Positions 1 through 9,900 of a stretch of DNA of 64,000 bases are shown here, piece by piece. The stretch lies in NCBI RefSeq assembly GCF_009557455.1, contig NZ_CP045651.1, forward strand, positions 2,418,001 through 2,482,000, given 5' to 3'. Every line of letters begins with the position of its first letter. Within the stretch, counting starts at the first letter, position 1. The position numbers and the translations under genes were made by a program. The notes beneath the pieces were generated by a model. That model did no database searches and was not told the origin of the DNA. It worked only from the letters and a program-made list of their open reading frames with translations. This DNA is from Alistipes sp. dk3624 (GTDB lineage: Bacteria > Bacteroidota > Bacteroidia > Bacteroidales > Rikenellaceae).

Positions 1-108
1 AAGTTTTTCGGGAAGAGGTCGTTTTTTTGTCGTGCCGGATTTTTTATCGTGACCGGGGTATTCCGGAGCGAGTATGAAACGTTTCGGTGCAATCCGGTAA
101 AATAATCG

Positions 109-116
109 TATCTTTG
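109..116 (+). promoter_or_regulatory. -7 promoter element TATCTTTG
   Basis: Exact match to the Bacteroidetes sigma -7 consensus TAnnTTTG, about 45 bases before the chosen start of the TrmH-family methylase at 162. It lies inside the longest possible reading frame, which argues against the upstream start at 87. Confidence 0.65.
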
Positions 117-161
117 CAGACGCGTCCCGAAGTCCGAAAATGTAAATTCAATCGCCGTAAG

Positions 162-923
162 ATGTTGACCAAAGCCGAAATCGCTTTTATTCGTTCGCTG
201 TCTTCACGCAGGGAGCGCGCCGCCTCGGGGCTGTTCGTGGCCGAAGGGGAGAAATCGGTGCGCGAAATGCTCGCCTCTTCTTTTCCGGTGCGTCGGGTTC
301 TTGCCGTCGGGGACGGTGCGGAATGGTTGCCGTTGCGGGCCGATACCGAACTGGTGCGGGTCTCCCCGAAAGAGATGGAGCGTATCAGTATGCTGAAAAC
401 GCCTGCCGGCGTGCTCGCCCTGGTCGAAATTCCGCATTACGCGCAGCCGGAACGTTTCGGGGACGGTGCGCTCGTGCTGGCTCTGGACGACGTGCAGGAT
501 CCGGGTAATATGGGGACGATCGTCCGGCTGGCCGACTGGTTCGGTATCCGAGATATCGTCTGTTCGGAAGCGACGGCCGATTGTTTCAATCCGAAGGTAG
601 TGCAGGCGACGATGGGCGCGATTACGCGCGTGCGGGTGCATTACCTGCCGCTGTCCGGTCTGCTGGAGAAGGCGCTGTCGGACGGCATTCCGGTCTACGG
701 CACTTTCCTGGACGGGGACGACATCTACGGCGCGGAGCTCTCTGCGGACGGGATTCTGGTGATGGGAAACGAGGGGAAAGGAATCGGCCCGGATGTGGAA
801 AAATGCGTGTCCCGCCGCCTGTACATTCCGTCTTATCCCGGCGGAACGGCTACTTCCGAGTCGTTGAACGTCGCCGTGGCTACGGCCGTGGCCTGCGCCG
901 AATTCCGCCGCAGGTTGCGTTGA
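162..923 (+). CDS. TrmH/SpoU-family RNA 2'-O-methyltransferase
   Basis: Probable SAM-dependent 2'-O-methyltransferase of rRNA or tRNA, about 253 residues, cytoplasmic. The SPOUT knot motifs are visible: LDDVQDPGNMGTIVRLADW (motif 1), VMGNEGKGIGPDV (motif 2) and a C-terminal SLNVAVATAVACAEF (motif 3). The N-terminal 80 residues look like the substrate-binding domain of this family (LFVAEGEKSVREML). I chose ATG 162 over 87 because the -7 element at 109-116 lies inside the longer frame and homology begins at MLTKAEI. The stop abuts the stop of the convergent transporter gene. The precise RNA target cannot be read from sequence. Confidence 0.9.
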   Translation: MLTKAEIAFIRSLSSRRERAASGLFVAEGEKSVREMLASSFPVRRVLAVGDGAEWLPLRADTELVRVSPKEMERISMLKTPAGVLALVEIPHYAQPERFGDGALVLALDDVQDPGNMGTIVRLADWFGIRDIVCSEATADCFNPKVVQATMGAITRVRVHYLPLSGLLEKALSDGIPVYGTFLDGDDIYGAELSADGILVMGNEGKGIGPDVEKCVSRRLYIPSYPGGTATSESLNVAVATAVACAEFRRRLR

Positions 924-2267
924 TCAGAGCAGTCCGATCCTGTTCAGGAACAGGATGGCGATCACGACCGGAATTACGAATTTTATCAGGAAACGGATCA
1001 GCGGAAAAATCTTTACGCCGTATTGCAGGTTGCTGGTAAATTCGTTCCTGAATTTTACGGGGGAAAATACCCAGCCGGTGAACAGGACGATCAGCAGGCC
1101 GCCCAGCGGCATCAGCACGTTCGACGACAGTTGGTCGCATAGATCGAAAAGATTCATGCCCGCGACCGAGAGTTTCGAACCGGGCATCATCGACAGCGCG
1201 CACAGCGATCCGGTGACCGTGATGGCCGATGCGGTGTAGAAAATAGCCCGCTTGCGGCTGAGGCGCAACTCTTCGGTCATGTATAGCACGATGACTTCCA
1301 ACAGCGAAATCGACGAGGTGATGGCTGCGACGAACAACAGGAAAAAGAAGACGACGGAGATGATATAGCCGCCGGTCATCTGGGCGAAGACGTTCGGCAG
1401 CGTCAGGAAAACCAGCTCCGGTCCGGAAGTGGGGCTGATGCCGAACGAGAAGACGGCCGGGAAGATGGCCAGTCCCGACAGGATCGCCACCGTGATATCC
1501 GAAAAGGCCACCATGGCTCCCACGCGGGGCATATTCTCATTTTTGCGTAGGTACGATCCGTAGGTGATCATCGCGCCCATGCCGAGGCTCATCGAGAAAA
1601 ACGACTGTCCGAGCGCCTGTAAGACGGTCGTGCCGGTGATTTTCGAAAAGTCGGGCTTCAGCAGGAATTCGATGCCGGCCTGCGCGCCGTCGAGGGTCAG
1701 CGAGTTGACGGCCATGCCGAGCAGCAGTACGAACAGCATCGGCATCAGGATTTTCGTATAGCGTTCGATCCCTTTTTCGACTCCGGACAGAACGATTCCC
1801 GCCGATGCGACCGTAAACAGAAAAGTCCAGATCACCGGCTTCCATCCGCTGGCGACGAATCCGTTGAAGCTGTCGCGGATTTGGTCGGCGCTCCGCCCGT
1901 TGAATTGGTTGAAAACGGATTCCTTCAGGAATTCGAACGCCCAGCCGGCGATTACGCAGTAGAACGACAGGATCACGAAGGCCGTGAGGATTCCCATGTA
2001 ACCGACCAGTTTCCATTTCGATCCGGGAGCCAGTTTGTTGAAAGCCCGCATCGGGTTGCGGCGGGTCGAACGGCCGATGCTGAATTCGGACAGCATGATC
2101 GGAATCGAGATTAGAAAGCTGGTTGCCAGGTAGATCAGAATGAATGCGGCGCCGCCGTTCTCGCCGGCCACATACGGGAATCGCCAGATGTTTCCGAGCC
2201 CGATGACCGAACCTCCGACCGCTGCGACGGTTCCGAACCTGCTGCCGAATGATCCTCTTTTTGCCAT
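924..2267 (-). CDS. Sodium-dependent transporter, NSS/SNF family
   Basis: Inner-membrane secondary transporter of the neurotransmitter:sodium symporter family, which couples Na+ entry to uptake of amino acids or similar amines. The TM1 signature with its unwound ion-binding segment is clear near residue 20 (GSVIGLGNIWRFPYVAGENGG). About eleven to twelve hydrophobic segments follow. At 447 residues it is close to the shorter prokaryotic members. Substrate cannot be assigned. It is transcribed toward the TrmH-family gene; the two stop codons are directly adjacent (921-923 and 924-926) and I see no hairpin between them. Confidence 0.93.
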   Translation of the reverse strand: MAKRGSFGSRFGTVAAVGGSVIGLGNIWRFPYVAGENGGAAFILIYLATSFLISIPIMLSEFSIGRSTRRNPMRAFNKLAPGSKWKLVGYMGILTAFVILSFYCVIAGWAFEFLKESVFNQFNGRSADQIRDSFNGFVASGWKPVIWTFLFTVASAGIVLSGVEKGIERYTKILMPMLFVLLLGMAVNSLTLDGAQAGIEFLLKPDFSKITGTTVLQALGQSFFSMSLGMGAMITYGSYLRKNENMPRVGAMVAFSDITVAILSGLAIFPAVFSFGISPTSGPELVFLTLPNVFAQMTGGYIISVVFFFLLFVAAITSSISLLEVIVLYMTEELRLSRKRAIFYTASAITVTGSLCALSMMPGSKLSVAGMNLFDLCDQLSSNVLMPLGGLLIVLFTGWVFSPVKFRNEFTSNLQYGVKIFPLIRFLIKFVIPVVIAILFLNRIGLL

Positions 2268-2387
2268 GCCGAATAGTTGTCGTTTTGAAAATAATTAAAC
2301 AAAGTTATTATTTTTAACGGAATTCGCGTAAAAATATTCGGTGTATTCGTACGCGGCCGGGGCGGCGGCAAAATTCCGATTGTTTGT

Positions 2388-2395
2388 TACCTTTG
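2388..2395 (+). promoter_or_regulatory. -7 promoter element TACCTTTG
   Basis: Exact TAnnTTTG match 23 bases before ATG 2419 of the U32-family gene. It lies inside the longer open frame that begins at 2341, so it helps decide the start. Confidence 0.7.
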
Positions 2396-2418
2396 CGGCA
2401 AATATCCGTCCAAAAGCG

Positions 2419-4242
2419 ATGAGAACGATCGAACTGCTGGCTCCGGCCAAAAATTACGAATACGGATGCGCCGCCGTCGATTGCGGCGCCGACGCGCTGT
2501 ACGTCGGTGCGCCCGGTTTCGGCGCGCGGGTCGATGCGGCCGTTTCGGTCGGCGACATCGCGCGGTTGTGCGACTATGCGCACCGTTTCGGCGTGCGGGT
2601 GTTCGTGACGATGAATACGTTGGTTTTTGCCGACGAACTGCGCGAGGCCGAACGCATCGCCCGCGAAGTATGCCGCGCGGGCGCCGATGCGCTGATCGTG
2701 CAGGATACGGCTTTTCTGCGGATGGATCTTCCGCCGGTCGAGTTGCACGCCTCGACGCAGATGTGTACGATGACTCCCGACCGGGCGCGGTTTTGGAGCG
2801 ACGCCGGTTTTTCGAGGATCATTCTCGAGCGCGCTGCGACCCTGGCGGAGATACGCGGGATTGCCGACGCGGTTCCGGACACCGGGATCGAGGCGTTCGT
2901 GCACGGGGCGATTTGCGTCGCGTACAGCGGGCAGTGCTACCTGAGCCGTTCGATGTCGCCGCGCAGCGGCAACCGCGGAGCCTGCTTGCAGGCGTGCCGG
3001 CTGCCGTACGATTTGGTGGACGAAAACGGAAAGCGGCTGATGAGCGGGAAGCACCTGCTGTCGCTGCGCGACCTGAATCTTTCGCAGCATCTGGACGACA
3101 TGGCGAACGCGGGCGTTTCGTCGTTCAAGATCGAAGGACGGTTGAAGGATATCAACTATGTGCGTAATGTCGTCGGCTGGTATTGCAACCGGCTGGACGG
3201 ACTGATCGCCGGACGCAGCGACTTGCGGAGGGCGTCGCAGGGGGTGAGCGCGCTGGATTTTTCGCCCGACCCCCGGAAGAGTTTTTCGCGCGGCGCGACT
3301 TCTTACTATATAAACGGCGCGTCGCGCGGCGCGGCGTCGTTCGATACGCCCAAATCGTTCGGCGAGCCGGTCGGGAAGGCGACCCGCGTTGCGCGGGATT
3401 TTGTGGAAGGCGCCGGTCTCGGGGTGCTGGCGGCGGGCGACGGCGTTTGCTTTGCGGGGCCGGACGGCGGTCTGGTCGGAACCCGTGTCAACCGCGTGGA
3501 AGGCGACCGGATTTTTTTGAACCGTCCGGGCGGTATCCGGGCGGGAACCGCTTTGTTCCGTAATTACGACCGCCGGTTCGTCGCGGCTCTGAACCGGGCC
3601 CGGACGCGGCGGCGGATTCAGGTTGCGGCATACGTGTCGGTCGGGCCGCAGCGGTTGGTGCTGACGTTGGACGACGGCCGGGTGTCGGCCGGGTGCTCCG
3701 TCGACGGCGATTTTGCCGCAGCGCACAACCCGTCGCAGGCAGAAGAGACGATACGGACGCAGATTTCGAAGACGGGGGACACGATCTATGCGGTTTCCGG
3801 CGTAGAGATTCGTTGCGACGAGCCGCGTTTCGTGCCGGTCGCCGTGTTGAATGCCCTGCGTCGGACATGCATCGAAAAGTTGGACGGAAACCGGAGCGCC
3901 GCATATCCGGGACCGGTTCGCCGGCCGGAGAACCGGCAGGCCGTTTTCCCGCAAACGGCGCTGACGGGCGCGGACAACGTGACTAATCCGCTGGCCGAAC
4001 GTTTTTACCGCGAGCACGGCGTCGAGACCGTCGAAGCGGGATACGATCTGAACGACCGTTTCGACGGCGTGCGGGTGATGCGGATGCGTTACTGCCTGCG
4101 CCGCGAGATCGGGCAGTGCCTGCGCGAACGTCCGGATTACCGCGGCCGGCTTTTTATCGAAACCGGGCGTAGCCGTTACGAACTGATGTTTGACTGCAAG
4201 CGTTGCGAGATGAGCGTTGTCTGCCGCAACCGAACCGAATAA
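2419..4242 (+). CDS. U32 family peptidase / tRNA hydroxylation-type protein
   Basis: Peptidase U32 family protein of about 607 residues. The N-terminal TIM-barrel-like domain begins MRTIELLAPAKNYEYG, and the family signature HGAICVAYSGQCYLS is followed by SGNRGACLQACRLPY, with conserved cysteines that in characterised relatives bind an Fe-S cluster. Relatives include collagenase-like PrtC and the tRNA uridine hydroxylases TrhP/RlhA; the sequence does not decide between proteolysis and RNA hydroxylation. The C-terminal third contains a domain typical of the long Bacteroidetes form. Start ATG 2419 follows a -7 element by 23 bases. The downstream methylase gene starts 10 bases after this stop, suggesting co-transcription. 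Confidence 0.9.
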   Translation: MRTIELLAPAKNYEYGCAAVDCGADALYVGAPGFGARVDAAVSVGDIARLCDYAHRFGVRVFVTMNTLVFADELREAERIAREVCRAGADALIVQDTAFLRMDLPPVELHASTQMCTMTPDRARFWSDAGFSRIILERAATLAEIRGIADAVPDTGIEAFVHGAICVAYSGQCYLSRSMSPRSGNRGACLQACRLPYDLVDENGKRLMSGKHLLSLRDLNLSQHLDDMANAGVSSFKIEGRLKDINYVRNVVGWYCNRLDGLIAGRSDLRRASQGVSALDFSPDPRKSFSRGATSYYINGASRGAASFDTPKSFGEPVGKATRVARDFVEGAGLGVLAAGDGVCFAGPDGGLVGTRVNRVEGDRIFLNRPGGIRAGTALFRNYDRRFVAALNRARTRRRIQVAAYVSVGPQRLVLTLDDGRVSAGCSVDGDFAAAHNPSQAEETIRTQISKTGDTIYAVSGVEIRCDEPRFVPVAVLNALRRTCIEKLDGNRSAAYPGPVRRPENRQAVFPQTALTGADNVTNPLAERFYREHGVETVEAGYDLNDRFDGVRVMRMRYCLRREIGQCLRERPDYRGRLFIETGRSRYELMFDCKRCEMSVVCRNRTE

Positions 4243-4252
4243 TCCGAAAATT

Positions 4253-5137
4253 ATGCTGAAATCCGATTTGCTGACCCCTGCCCGCTGGAACGATTACGAG
4301 TTGCTCGACAGCGGAGATTTTGAAAAACTGGAGCGTTTCGGCCGCTACGTAGTGGCCCGGCCGGAGCCGCAGGCGTTGTGGAACCGTTCGCTGAGCGATG
4401 CCGAATGGCGGCAGCGCGCCGACGCCGTGTTCCGCAAGGACAGGCGCAGCGAAGATCGCGGCGAGTGGGTGTGCAAACCGGGGATGCCGGGACAGTGGTT
4501 CGTCGAATATGGCGGCGAAGCGATGCGGTTGCGGATGCGGCTCGGGCTCACGTCGTTCAAACATGTGGGAATTTTTCCCGAACAGGCCGAAAATTGGGAT
4601 TATATATACCGGCAGGTGCGGCGCGTCGGGACTGGGGCGCGGGTACTGAACCTGTTCGCCTATACCGGCGGAGCCTCGCTGGCCGCGCGGGCGGCCGGAG
4701 CCGAGGTGACGCATGTCGATTCGGTGAAACCGGTGGTCGGGTGGGCGCGCGAGAACATGGAGGCGTCCGGGTTGGACGGCGTCCGCTGGATCGTCGACGA
4801 TGCGCTGAAATTCGTGCGCCGCGAAGTGAAGCGAGGCAAAACCTACCACGGCATCGTTCTCGATCCGCCGGCTTACGGGCGCGGCGCGGACGGGGAAAAG
4901 TGGGTGCTCGAAGAACATATCAACGAAATGCTTTCGCTGTGCGGGGAGTTGCTCGAACCGCAGAACGGCTTTCTGGTGTTGAATCTCTATTCGATGGGGT
5001 TGTCGGCGTTGCTGGCCCGCAGCGCGGTGCGTCAGTTGGTCGGGGCGTGCTCTGCGGAGCAGTTCGGCGAACTCTATTTCACCGATCCGTTCGGCAAGGC
5101 GTTACCGCTGGGGGTGTATTACCGGTGTGCCCGGTAG
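4253..5137 (+). CDS. RlmI-like class I SAM-dependent methyltransferase
   Basis: Class I methyltransferase of about 294 residues. The SAM-binding loop is RVLNLFAYTGGASLAARAAG, followed by an acidic residue after the next strand (VTHVDSVK), and the catalytic-type motif is LDPPAYGRG. This resembles the C-terminal catalytic half of RlmI/YccW 23S rRNA cytosine methylases; the PUA domain of full-length RlmI is missing, so target identity is uncertain. ATG 4253 is preferred over an ATG at 4217 that would overlap the previous gene by 26 bases. The last 36 bases overlap the 3' end of the convergent BASS transporter gene. Probably co-transcribed with the U32 gene. Confidence 0.85.
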   Translation: MLKSDLLTPARWNDYELLDSGDFEKLERFGRYVVARPEPQALWNRSLSDAEWRQRADAVFRKDRRSEDRGEWVCKPGMPGQWFVEYGGEAMRLRMRLGLTSFKHVGIFPEQAENWDYIYRQVRRVGTGARVLNLFAYTGGASLAARAAGAEVTHVDSVKPVVGWARENMEASGLDGVRWIVDDALKFVRREVKRGKTYHGIVLDPPAYGRGADGEKWVLEEHINEMLSLCGELLEPQNGFLVLNLYSMGLSALLARSAVRQLVGACSAEQFGELYFTDPFGKALPLGVYYRCAR

Positions 5138-6091
5138 ACCGATCGGGGTTTTGACCGGCTCTTTTTTCGGAAGTACTTGCTCCCGGTGCCGTTTAGCCCA
5201 GAGCTGGTACGAATTGATGAGGTTCTGCCAGATGACATATGCGGCCGGACCGACCGAAGCGATCGGCGTCAGGTAAGTCTGTGCCATCCAGATCGCCAGG
5301 ATCGTATTCTTCTGTCCGAGGCCCTGTGCGCCGGCGATCTTGTTGCGATAGCGGCGTCCGATGCGGCGTCCGGCCAGGAACTGGGCGCAGCAGACCGCGA
5401 GCGCCAGCAGCGCCATCCAGATTTCATTGACATAGTTCGACGCATCCTGTTTCATGAGAAAGGCGACCGTGTTGCCCATCACGATGGTCAGCGCTACGGC
5501 CCACAGGTAGAACGAGATCTGCTGGCGTTCGCGCAGTTGCCGGTGTATGCGGGGCGCGAAGCGTTTCAGCAGCACGGCGATTACGAACGGCAGGATCAGC
5601 AGCGGGATCATTTGCCGGCAGACGATCCCGAACGACTCGAAGAACGGCAGCGCGGTCTGCGAGCCGATCAGCGAGAAGACCAGCGGCGATAGCGTGGCGA
5701 CCGTCAGGTTGCTCAGCAGCGTGTAAGTCGCCAGCACGGCGATGTTTCCGCCGAGCATACCGGTGATTACGGCCGCCGAAGTGGCGGTCGGAGCCATCAC
5801 GCAGATGAAAGTGCCCTGGGCCAGCAGCGGATCGAACAGCGCGATGATCCCGAACAGCGCGAGACTCCCGAGTATCTGAATCCCCAGCAGGATCACGTGC
5901 AGCCGCGTGATGCGCATGTCGTCGAACGACAGCTTGCAATAGGGCACCAGCAACATCAGGAAAATCAGGTAGGGGGTCAGGAAAGAGAGCGACGAGACGA
6001 ACGGATAGAATACGCCGCCTACGATCATGGCGATCGGAAGCATCCAGTTTTTGAATTGCTGCAGGATTACGTGATTCAGATAGTCGACCAT
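5102..6091 (-). CDS. Bile acid:sodium symporter (BASS) family transporter
   Basis: Polytopic inner-membrane protein of 329 residues with about nine or ten hydrophobic segments. The BASS/ACR3-like features are the crossover-type segment VMAPTATSAAVITGMLGGN near residue 105 and the second GQKNTILAIWMAQTY near residue 255. Family members move bile acids, pantoate, pyruvate or other organic anions with Na+; the substrate here is unknown. The C-terminal tail is hydrophilic and proline-rich. Its coding end overlaps the convergent methylase gene by 36 bases. A near-consensus -7 motif (TTACTTTG on the minus strand) lies about 25 bases upstream. Confidence 0.88.
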   Translation of the reverse strand: MVDYLNHVILQQFKNWMLPIAMIVGGVFYPFVSSLSFLTPYLIFLMLLVPYCKLSFDDMRITRLHVILLGIQILGSLALFGIIALFDPLLAQGTFICVMAPTATSAAVITGMLGGNIAVLATYTLLSNLTVATLSPLVFSLIGSQTALPFFESFGIVCRQMIPLLILPFVIAVLLKRFAPRIHRQLRERQQISFYLWAVALTIVMGNTVAFLMKQDASNYVNEIWMALLALAVCCAQFLAGRRIGRRYRNKIAGAQGLGQKNTILAIWMAQTYLTPIASVGPAAYVIWQNLINSYQLWAKRHREQVLPKKEPVKTPIGLPGTPVIHPQR

Positions 6092-6313
6092 ACGCCCGGA
6101 TTTATCATTCCCTCCGGTGCAAAGTAACGGAGTATTGTCGTGAAATCAAAGGCTTTTTTTAATTTTTTAACAATGTCTCCGGGGGCGGTTTCGGTCGGAT
6201 TTATGGCACGGATGGTACGGAATTTGTATTATATGAGGTTTCGGGGAAATGCGATTCGGAGTTTCGGGACAAGTTTGATTCCCAAAAGACCTTTCCGTCC
6301 GTGCGCGCTTTTC

Positions 6314-6321
6314 TACCTTTG
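6314..6321 (+). promoter_or_regulatory. -7 promoter element TACCTTTG
   Basis: Exact TAnnTTTG match ending only five bases before ATG 6327. At the usual spacing transcription would start at or next to the start codon, predicting a leaderless or near-leaderless mRNA. Confidence 0.6.
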
Positions 6322-6326
6322 AACCG

Positions 6327-6926
6327 ATGATTATGGAAGCAAAGCGCAATATCGTATTTTCGGCAGCGGTCTGGGTCGCTTATGTGCTGGTATTCGCCGT
6401 GCAGAAGCCGTTTTTTCTATTTTACAACCGCGACGTGTGGACGGAGATGTCCGCCTTCGATTGGGGTCAGGCATTCGTGTCGGGGCTGTTGTTCGACGTG
6501 TTGTTGGCGGCCTGTTTCGCGCTCTTTCCGGTGCTGCTGACTTTCTTGCGTTCGAGACTGTCGGAACGAGCGGCCGAAGGCGTGTTGCGTGTCTATTTTC
6601 TCGGGACGGCATTGTATATAGCCGCCGTTTTCGCTTTTTCGGGAGTGCTTTTCGAATCGACGATTCTGAAAACGGTGCTTTTCATAGGCTATGCCGCCGC
6701 GATCGTCGGGTTGTGTTGGGAGAAGGTCGTTCCGTTGTTCGGCCGCATCGGGGCGCGTCGCCGGACGGAACGCCGCGTGTCGCTGCTGCTGGCCGGTATG
6801 CTGCTGTTCTTTTTCGGAGGAGTCGCATTCGGAAACCGGAGTCTTTCGGAGCATTACGCTTCCCGGCCCGGTCTGTATCACCTGCACATCAATCCTTACT
6901 ACCAGCAGATCGCTTTTTGGGATTAA
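6327..6926 (+). CDS. Membrane protein resembling the N-terminal domain of LTA-synthase-like sulfatases
   Basis: 199-residue protein with about five hydrophobic segments. The N-terminus (VQKPFFLFYNRD, then GLLFDVLLAACFALFPVLL) resembles the membrane domain that precedes the periplasmic sulfatase/phosphoglycerol-transferase domain in LTA-synthase-like proteins of Bacteroidetes. The reading frame stops after HINPYYQQIAFWD, roughly where the linker to the catalytic domain would begin, and no catalytic domain follows because the convergent tamB-like gene ends 36 bases downstream. It could be a truncated paralogue or a stand-alone membrane protein. Start may be ATG 6327 or ATG 6333; the promoter motif sits only five bases upstream of the former. 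Confidence 0.6.
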   Translation: MIMEAKRNIVFSAAVWVAYVLVFAVQKPFFLFYNRDVWTEMSAFDWGQAFVSGLLFDVLLAACFALFPVLLTFLRSRLSERAAEGVLRVYFLGTALYIAAVFAFSGVLFESTILKTVLFIGYAAAIVGLCWEKVVPLFGRIGARRRTERRVSLLLAGMLLFFFGGVAFGNRSLSEHYASRPGLYHLHINPYYQQIAFWD

Positions 6927-6962
6927 TTCCGTCCGCTCCGGAAACGTTTCGCGGGATGGCCG

Positions 6963-9900
6963 CTACTTTCCGGATTCGCCGGCCGGTTCCGCAGAAGCGT
7001 TTTTTTTCGATTTCTGTTGTCTTTTCAAAGCTTTTCGTTCGCGGATCCGCTCGATCCGGTTGCGCATGTTGCGGATCAGATCGGCGAACGTGTCGAAGCT
7101 TTGCCGGTACGAGATGCCGATCCCGCTTTCCTGAAGGCCCTGGTTCTCGTCGAACCGGTCGATCGTGCGCGTGAAGGCCTTGACCTTGAAATTACCGGCC
7201 TCGTCGAGCAGCAGGCTCAGCGTTACGTCGCCCGTCAGGCTGTTGGCGGTACGCTTGTTCATCTGTACGCCGTTGCCGGTGTCGTAACTGACGTCGCCTT
7301 CGACGATCAGCTTGTCTTTGATCAGTTCCCCGTAAAATTCGGTGCCGAATTCGTCCGAAGTTTCCTCGCTTTTCGGGCGGTATTTCGGCGCCAGTCGGAA
7401 ACGGTCGGTCGAGAGCAGGCTGCTCAATTGGTTCGACAGGAAGTCGATGCCGGTCACGGTCGCGCCCATGGCGCCGATGTTCAGGTTCTGGTTCGTGTAC
7501 GAATTGTCGGCATAGAAACTCTGCGTGGCCAGCAGCCACAGGAATTGGGTCGACATCATCTCCTGCGTATTCATCGAGTTCAGGATAACGCTTTGGGTTT
7601 CCGGGTCGGCGTTCGGGACGGTCACATCGAACGTGATAGCCGGTTGCGTCAGCCGTTCGGACAGCCGGATGATGCAGTCCACCGGGACGTTGCGCCGAGA
7701 GTTCTGCTCCCCGGCCCCGAGCAGCGGGGCCAGCGAGGCCTTCAGCTTGTAGACGGCCGTGATGTCGACCAGCGCGTTGACCGGATCGCCCGTCCACTGG
7801 ATGTGGCTGCCGTCTTCGATGGCAAACGTGCGCGTAGCGAAATTCTTCAGCGAAAAACGGTAGCTGCCGTCCGTGATGTCGTAGTCGCCGTAGATCGTGA
7901 AATCTTTGTTCCGCGGATTGACGTGTAGGTTGATCGTGCCGTTGCCGCGTCCTTTGAGCAGGTTGTCGCCGGCTTGGTCGAGGGTTAGTTGCATTTCGAC
8001 GTTCGGCTTGACGTTCAGCGCCATCTTGATGTCCATGTTCGACGGCAGGCTGTCCATCCGGCGCATCCTGCGCGCGAGGGCCTGCCGCAACCGGTTCGTG
8101 CTGTTCGCTTTTTCCAGACTGTCCCGGATGGCTTTTTGACGCGGGTCTTCGAAGACGATGAAGTCGGCGGCGGAGATATCCGCGCTGTTGCCCAGGGGCA
8201 TGTAAAAATGCGAGTTGTCGGCGGTCGTCGCGACGATGTTCATGTTGACGCCGTTTTTATTGCCTTGGATCGTGGCGTTGCCCGACGCGAAGATCGTTCC
8301 GTAGAAAAGGTCGTTCTGCTGTTCGGTCGTTTGCAGGACGAGCGTGTTCTGCGGCCGCACGTGTATGTCGTAGGCCAGATTGCGCAGGTTCCGGAAGTCG
8401 AATTTCATGTCGAATCCGGCGCGGTTTCCCCGGGGATCGGTCAGTTCGGCCGGCTGCAGGGTCATCACGTTGTCGGCTACGTCGATCGTGCCGCCGGTCA
8501 GGGCGTAGGGAACGTTCGTATAATCGACCGTCGTTTCGAAACGTTCGACGCGGATGGCGCCGTTCAGAACGGGTTGGAGGTTTCTGCTGCTCAGCGTCAG
8601 CCGGGCGCTGGCCTCTCCCTGCGTTTCGCGCAGCACGCCTTTCAGCACCGGAGCGAGCAGTGCCATGTCGATTTTCCGGATGTTCATTTCCGCGCCGTAA
8701 CGGCGTTCGGTCGGGGAGTAGAAACCGGCCACGATGTTGTCGCCCAGTTTGCGGTCGGACAGCCTGAAACGGGCCCGTTTCGACTGAAAATCCCAGAGGC
8801 AGTTGAACTTCGTGTCTCGCCACGGGATTTGGTTGACGCGGATGCTGTCGAAATCGATGTCTGCGTTCAGCACTCCTTCGCCGTATGCAGCGATCAGGTC
8901 TGCAGAGCCGTTGGTGTATCCTTCGAACAGGTAGCCCCGGCTCGAAGTGATCTGCGACAACGGCTTCAGGTCGAAGTGTTGCAGGCTCAGCCGAAGGGTG
9001 TCCTGGTTACTGCGGGAGGCCGTGCCGTTGACCGAGAGGCGTTGCGGGCCGTTTTCGATCCGGAAGTTGTCTACGACGACCCGCGTGGAGTCGTAGACGA
9101 TCTGCCGGGCGCCGATTCGCCAGGTCTGGTTGCCGGTCGTGAGCGTGGAAGGATAAAAGTTGATTTTGATCTGCGGAACGCCCGTTTCCGGATTGACCGA
9201 CAGCGCGGAAGTGGTGCTGAGCATCGCGTAGGTGCCGTTTGCGGTGTTGTTGAACCGCATGGCCAGGTTGACCCGGTTCTCTTTGGCCCCGCCGATGACC
9301 GAAAAGTTGGGCATGTACAGGTTTTTGGCCAGCAGGTCGTTCGCCGTTACGAACATCGAGATCGAGTCGCCCTGGTTACGGGCGGACGCCTTCAGGTTCG
9401 AGACGAAGAACTGTTCGTTCTCGATGAGTTCCGAGTTCAGCGTCAGCGAGAAGACGTCGCTTTCGGGGTTGAACAGAAAGGCCAGCGTGGTTCCCTGGGC
9501 GACTTGCAGGCCAGGAATGAAGATGCCCGCCACGTTGTTGGCTTCTTTTACATTGACGTTCAGCAGGTAGTAGTTGTCGATGCTGGAAGCCCCGTCGGCC
9601 GGCGGAATCGTTTCCCGCTCCTGCCCGTCGTGTTCCGAGATGGACGGAAGGTAGGATATCAGCGTGTTTTTGAAGTAAGAAAACATTTTGTTGTAGCTGA
9701 GCCTGCCTTTCAGTTCCGCATCGGCGAACGACGAATAGAAACCCAGCAGTTTCCGGTTGCCGTGGTTGTCGGCCAGCATACGGATCCGTCCGGTTTTGAC
9801 GGTGTCGATGTGGTTGATGTAGGTCATGTCGTCGATCTCGATCGTGCCGTTCAGCTCGTCGAGCCCTATGCCCGAGCCTTGCGCCGTCAGATTGCCCCGC

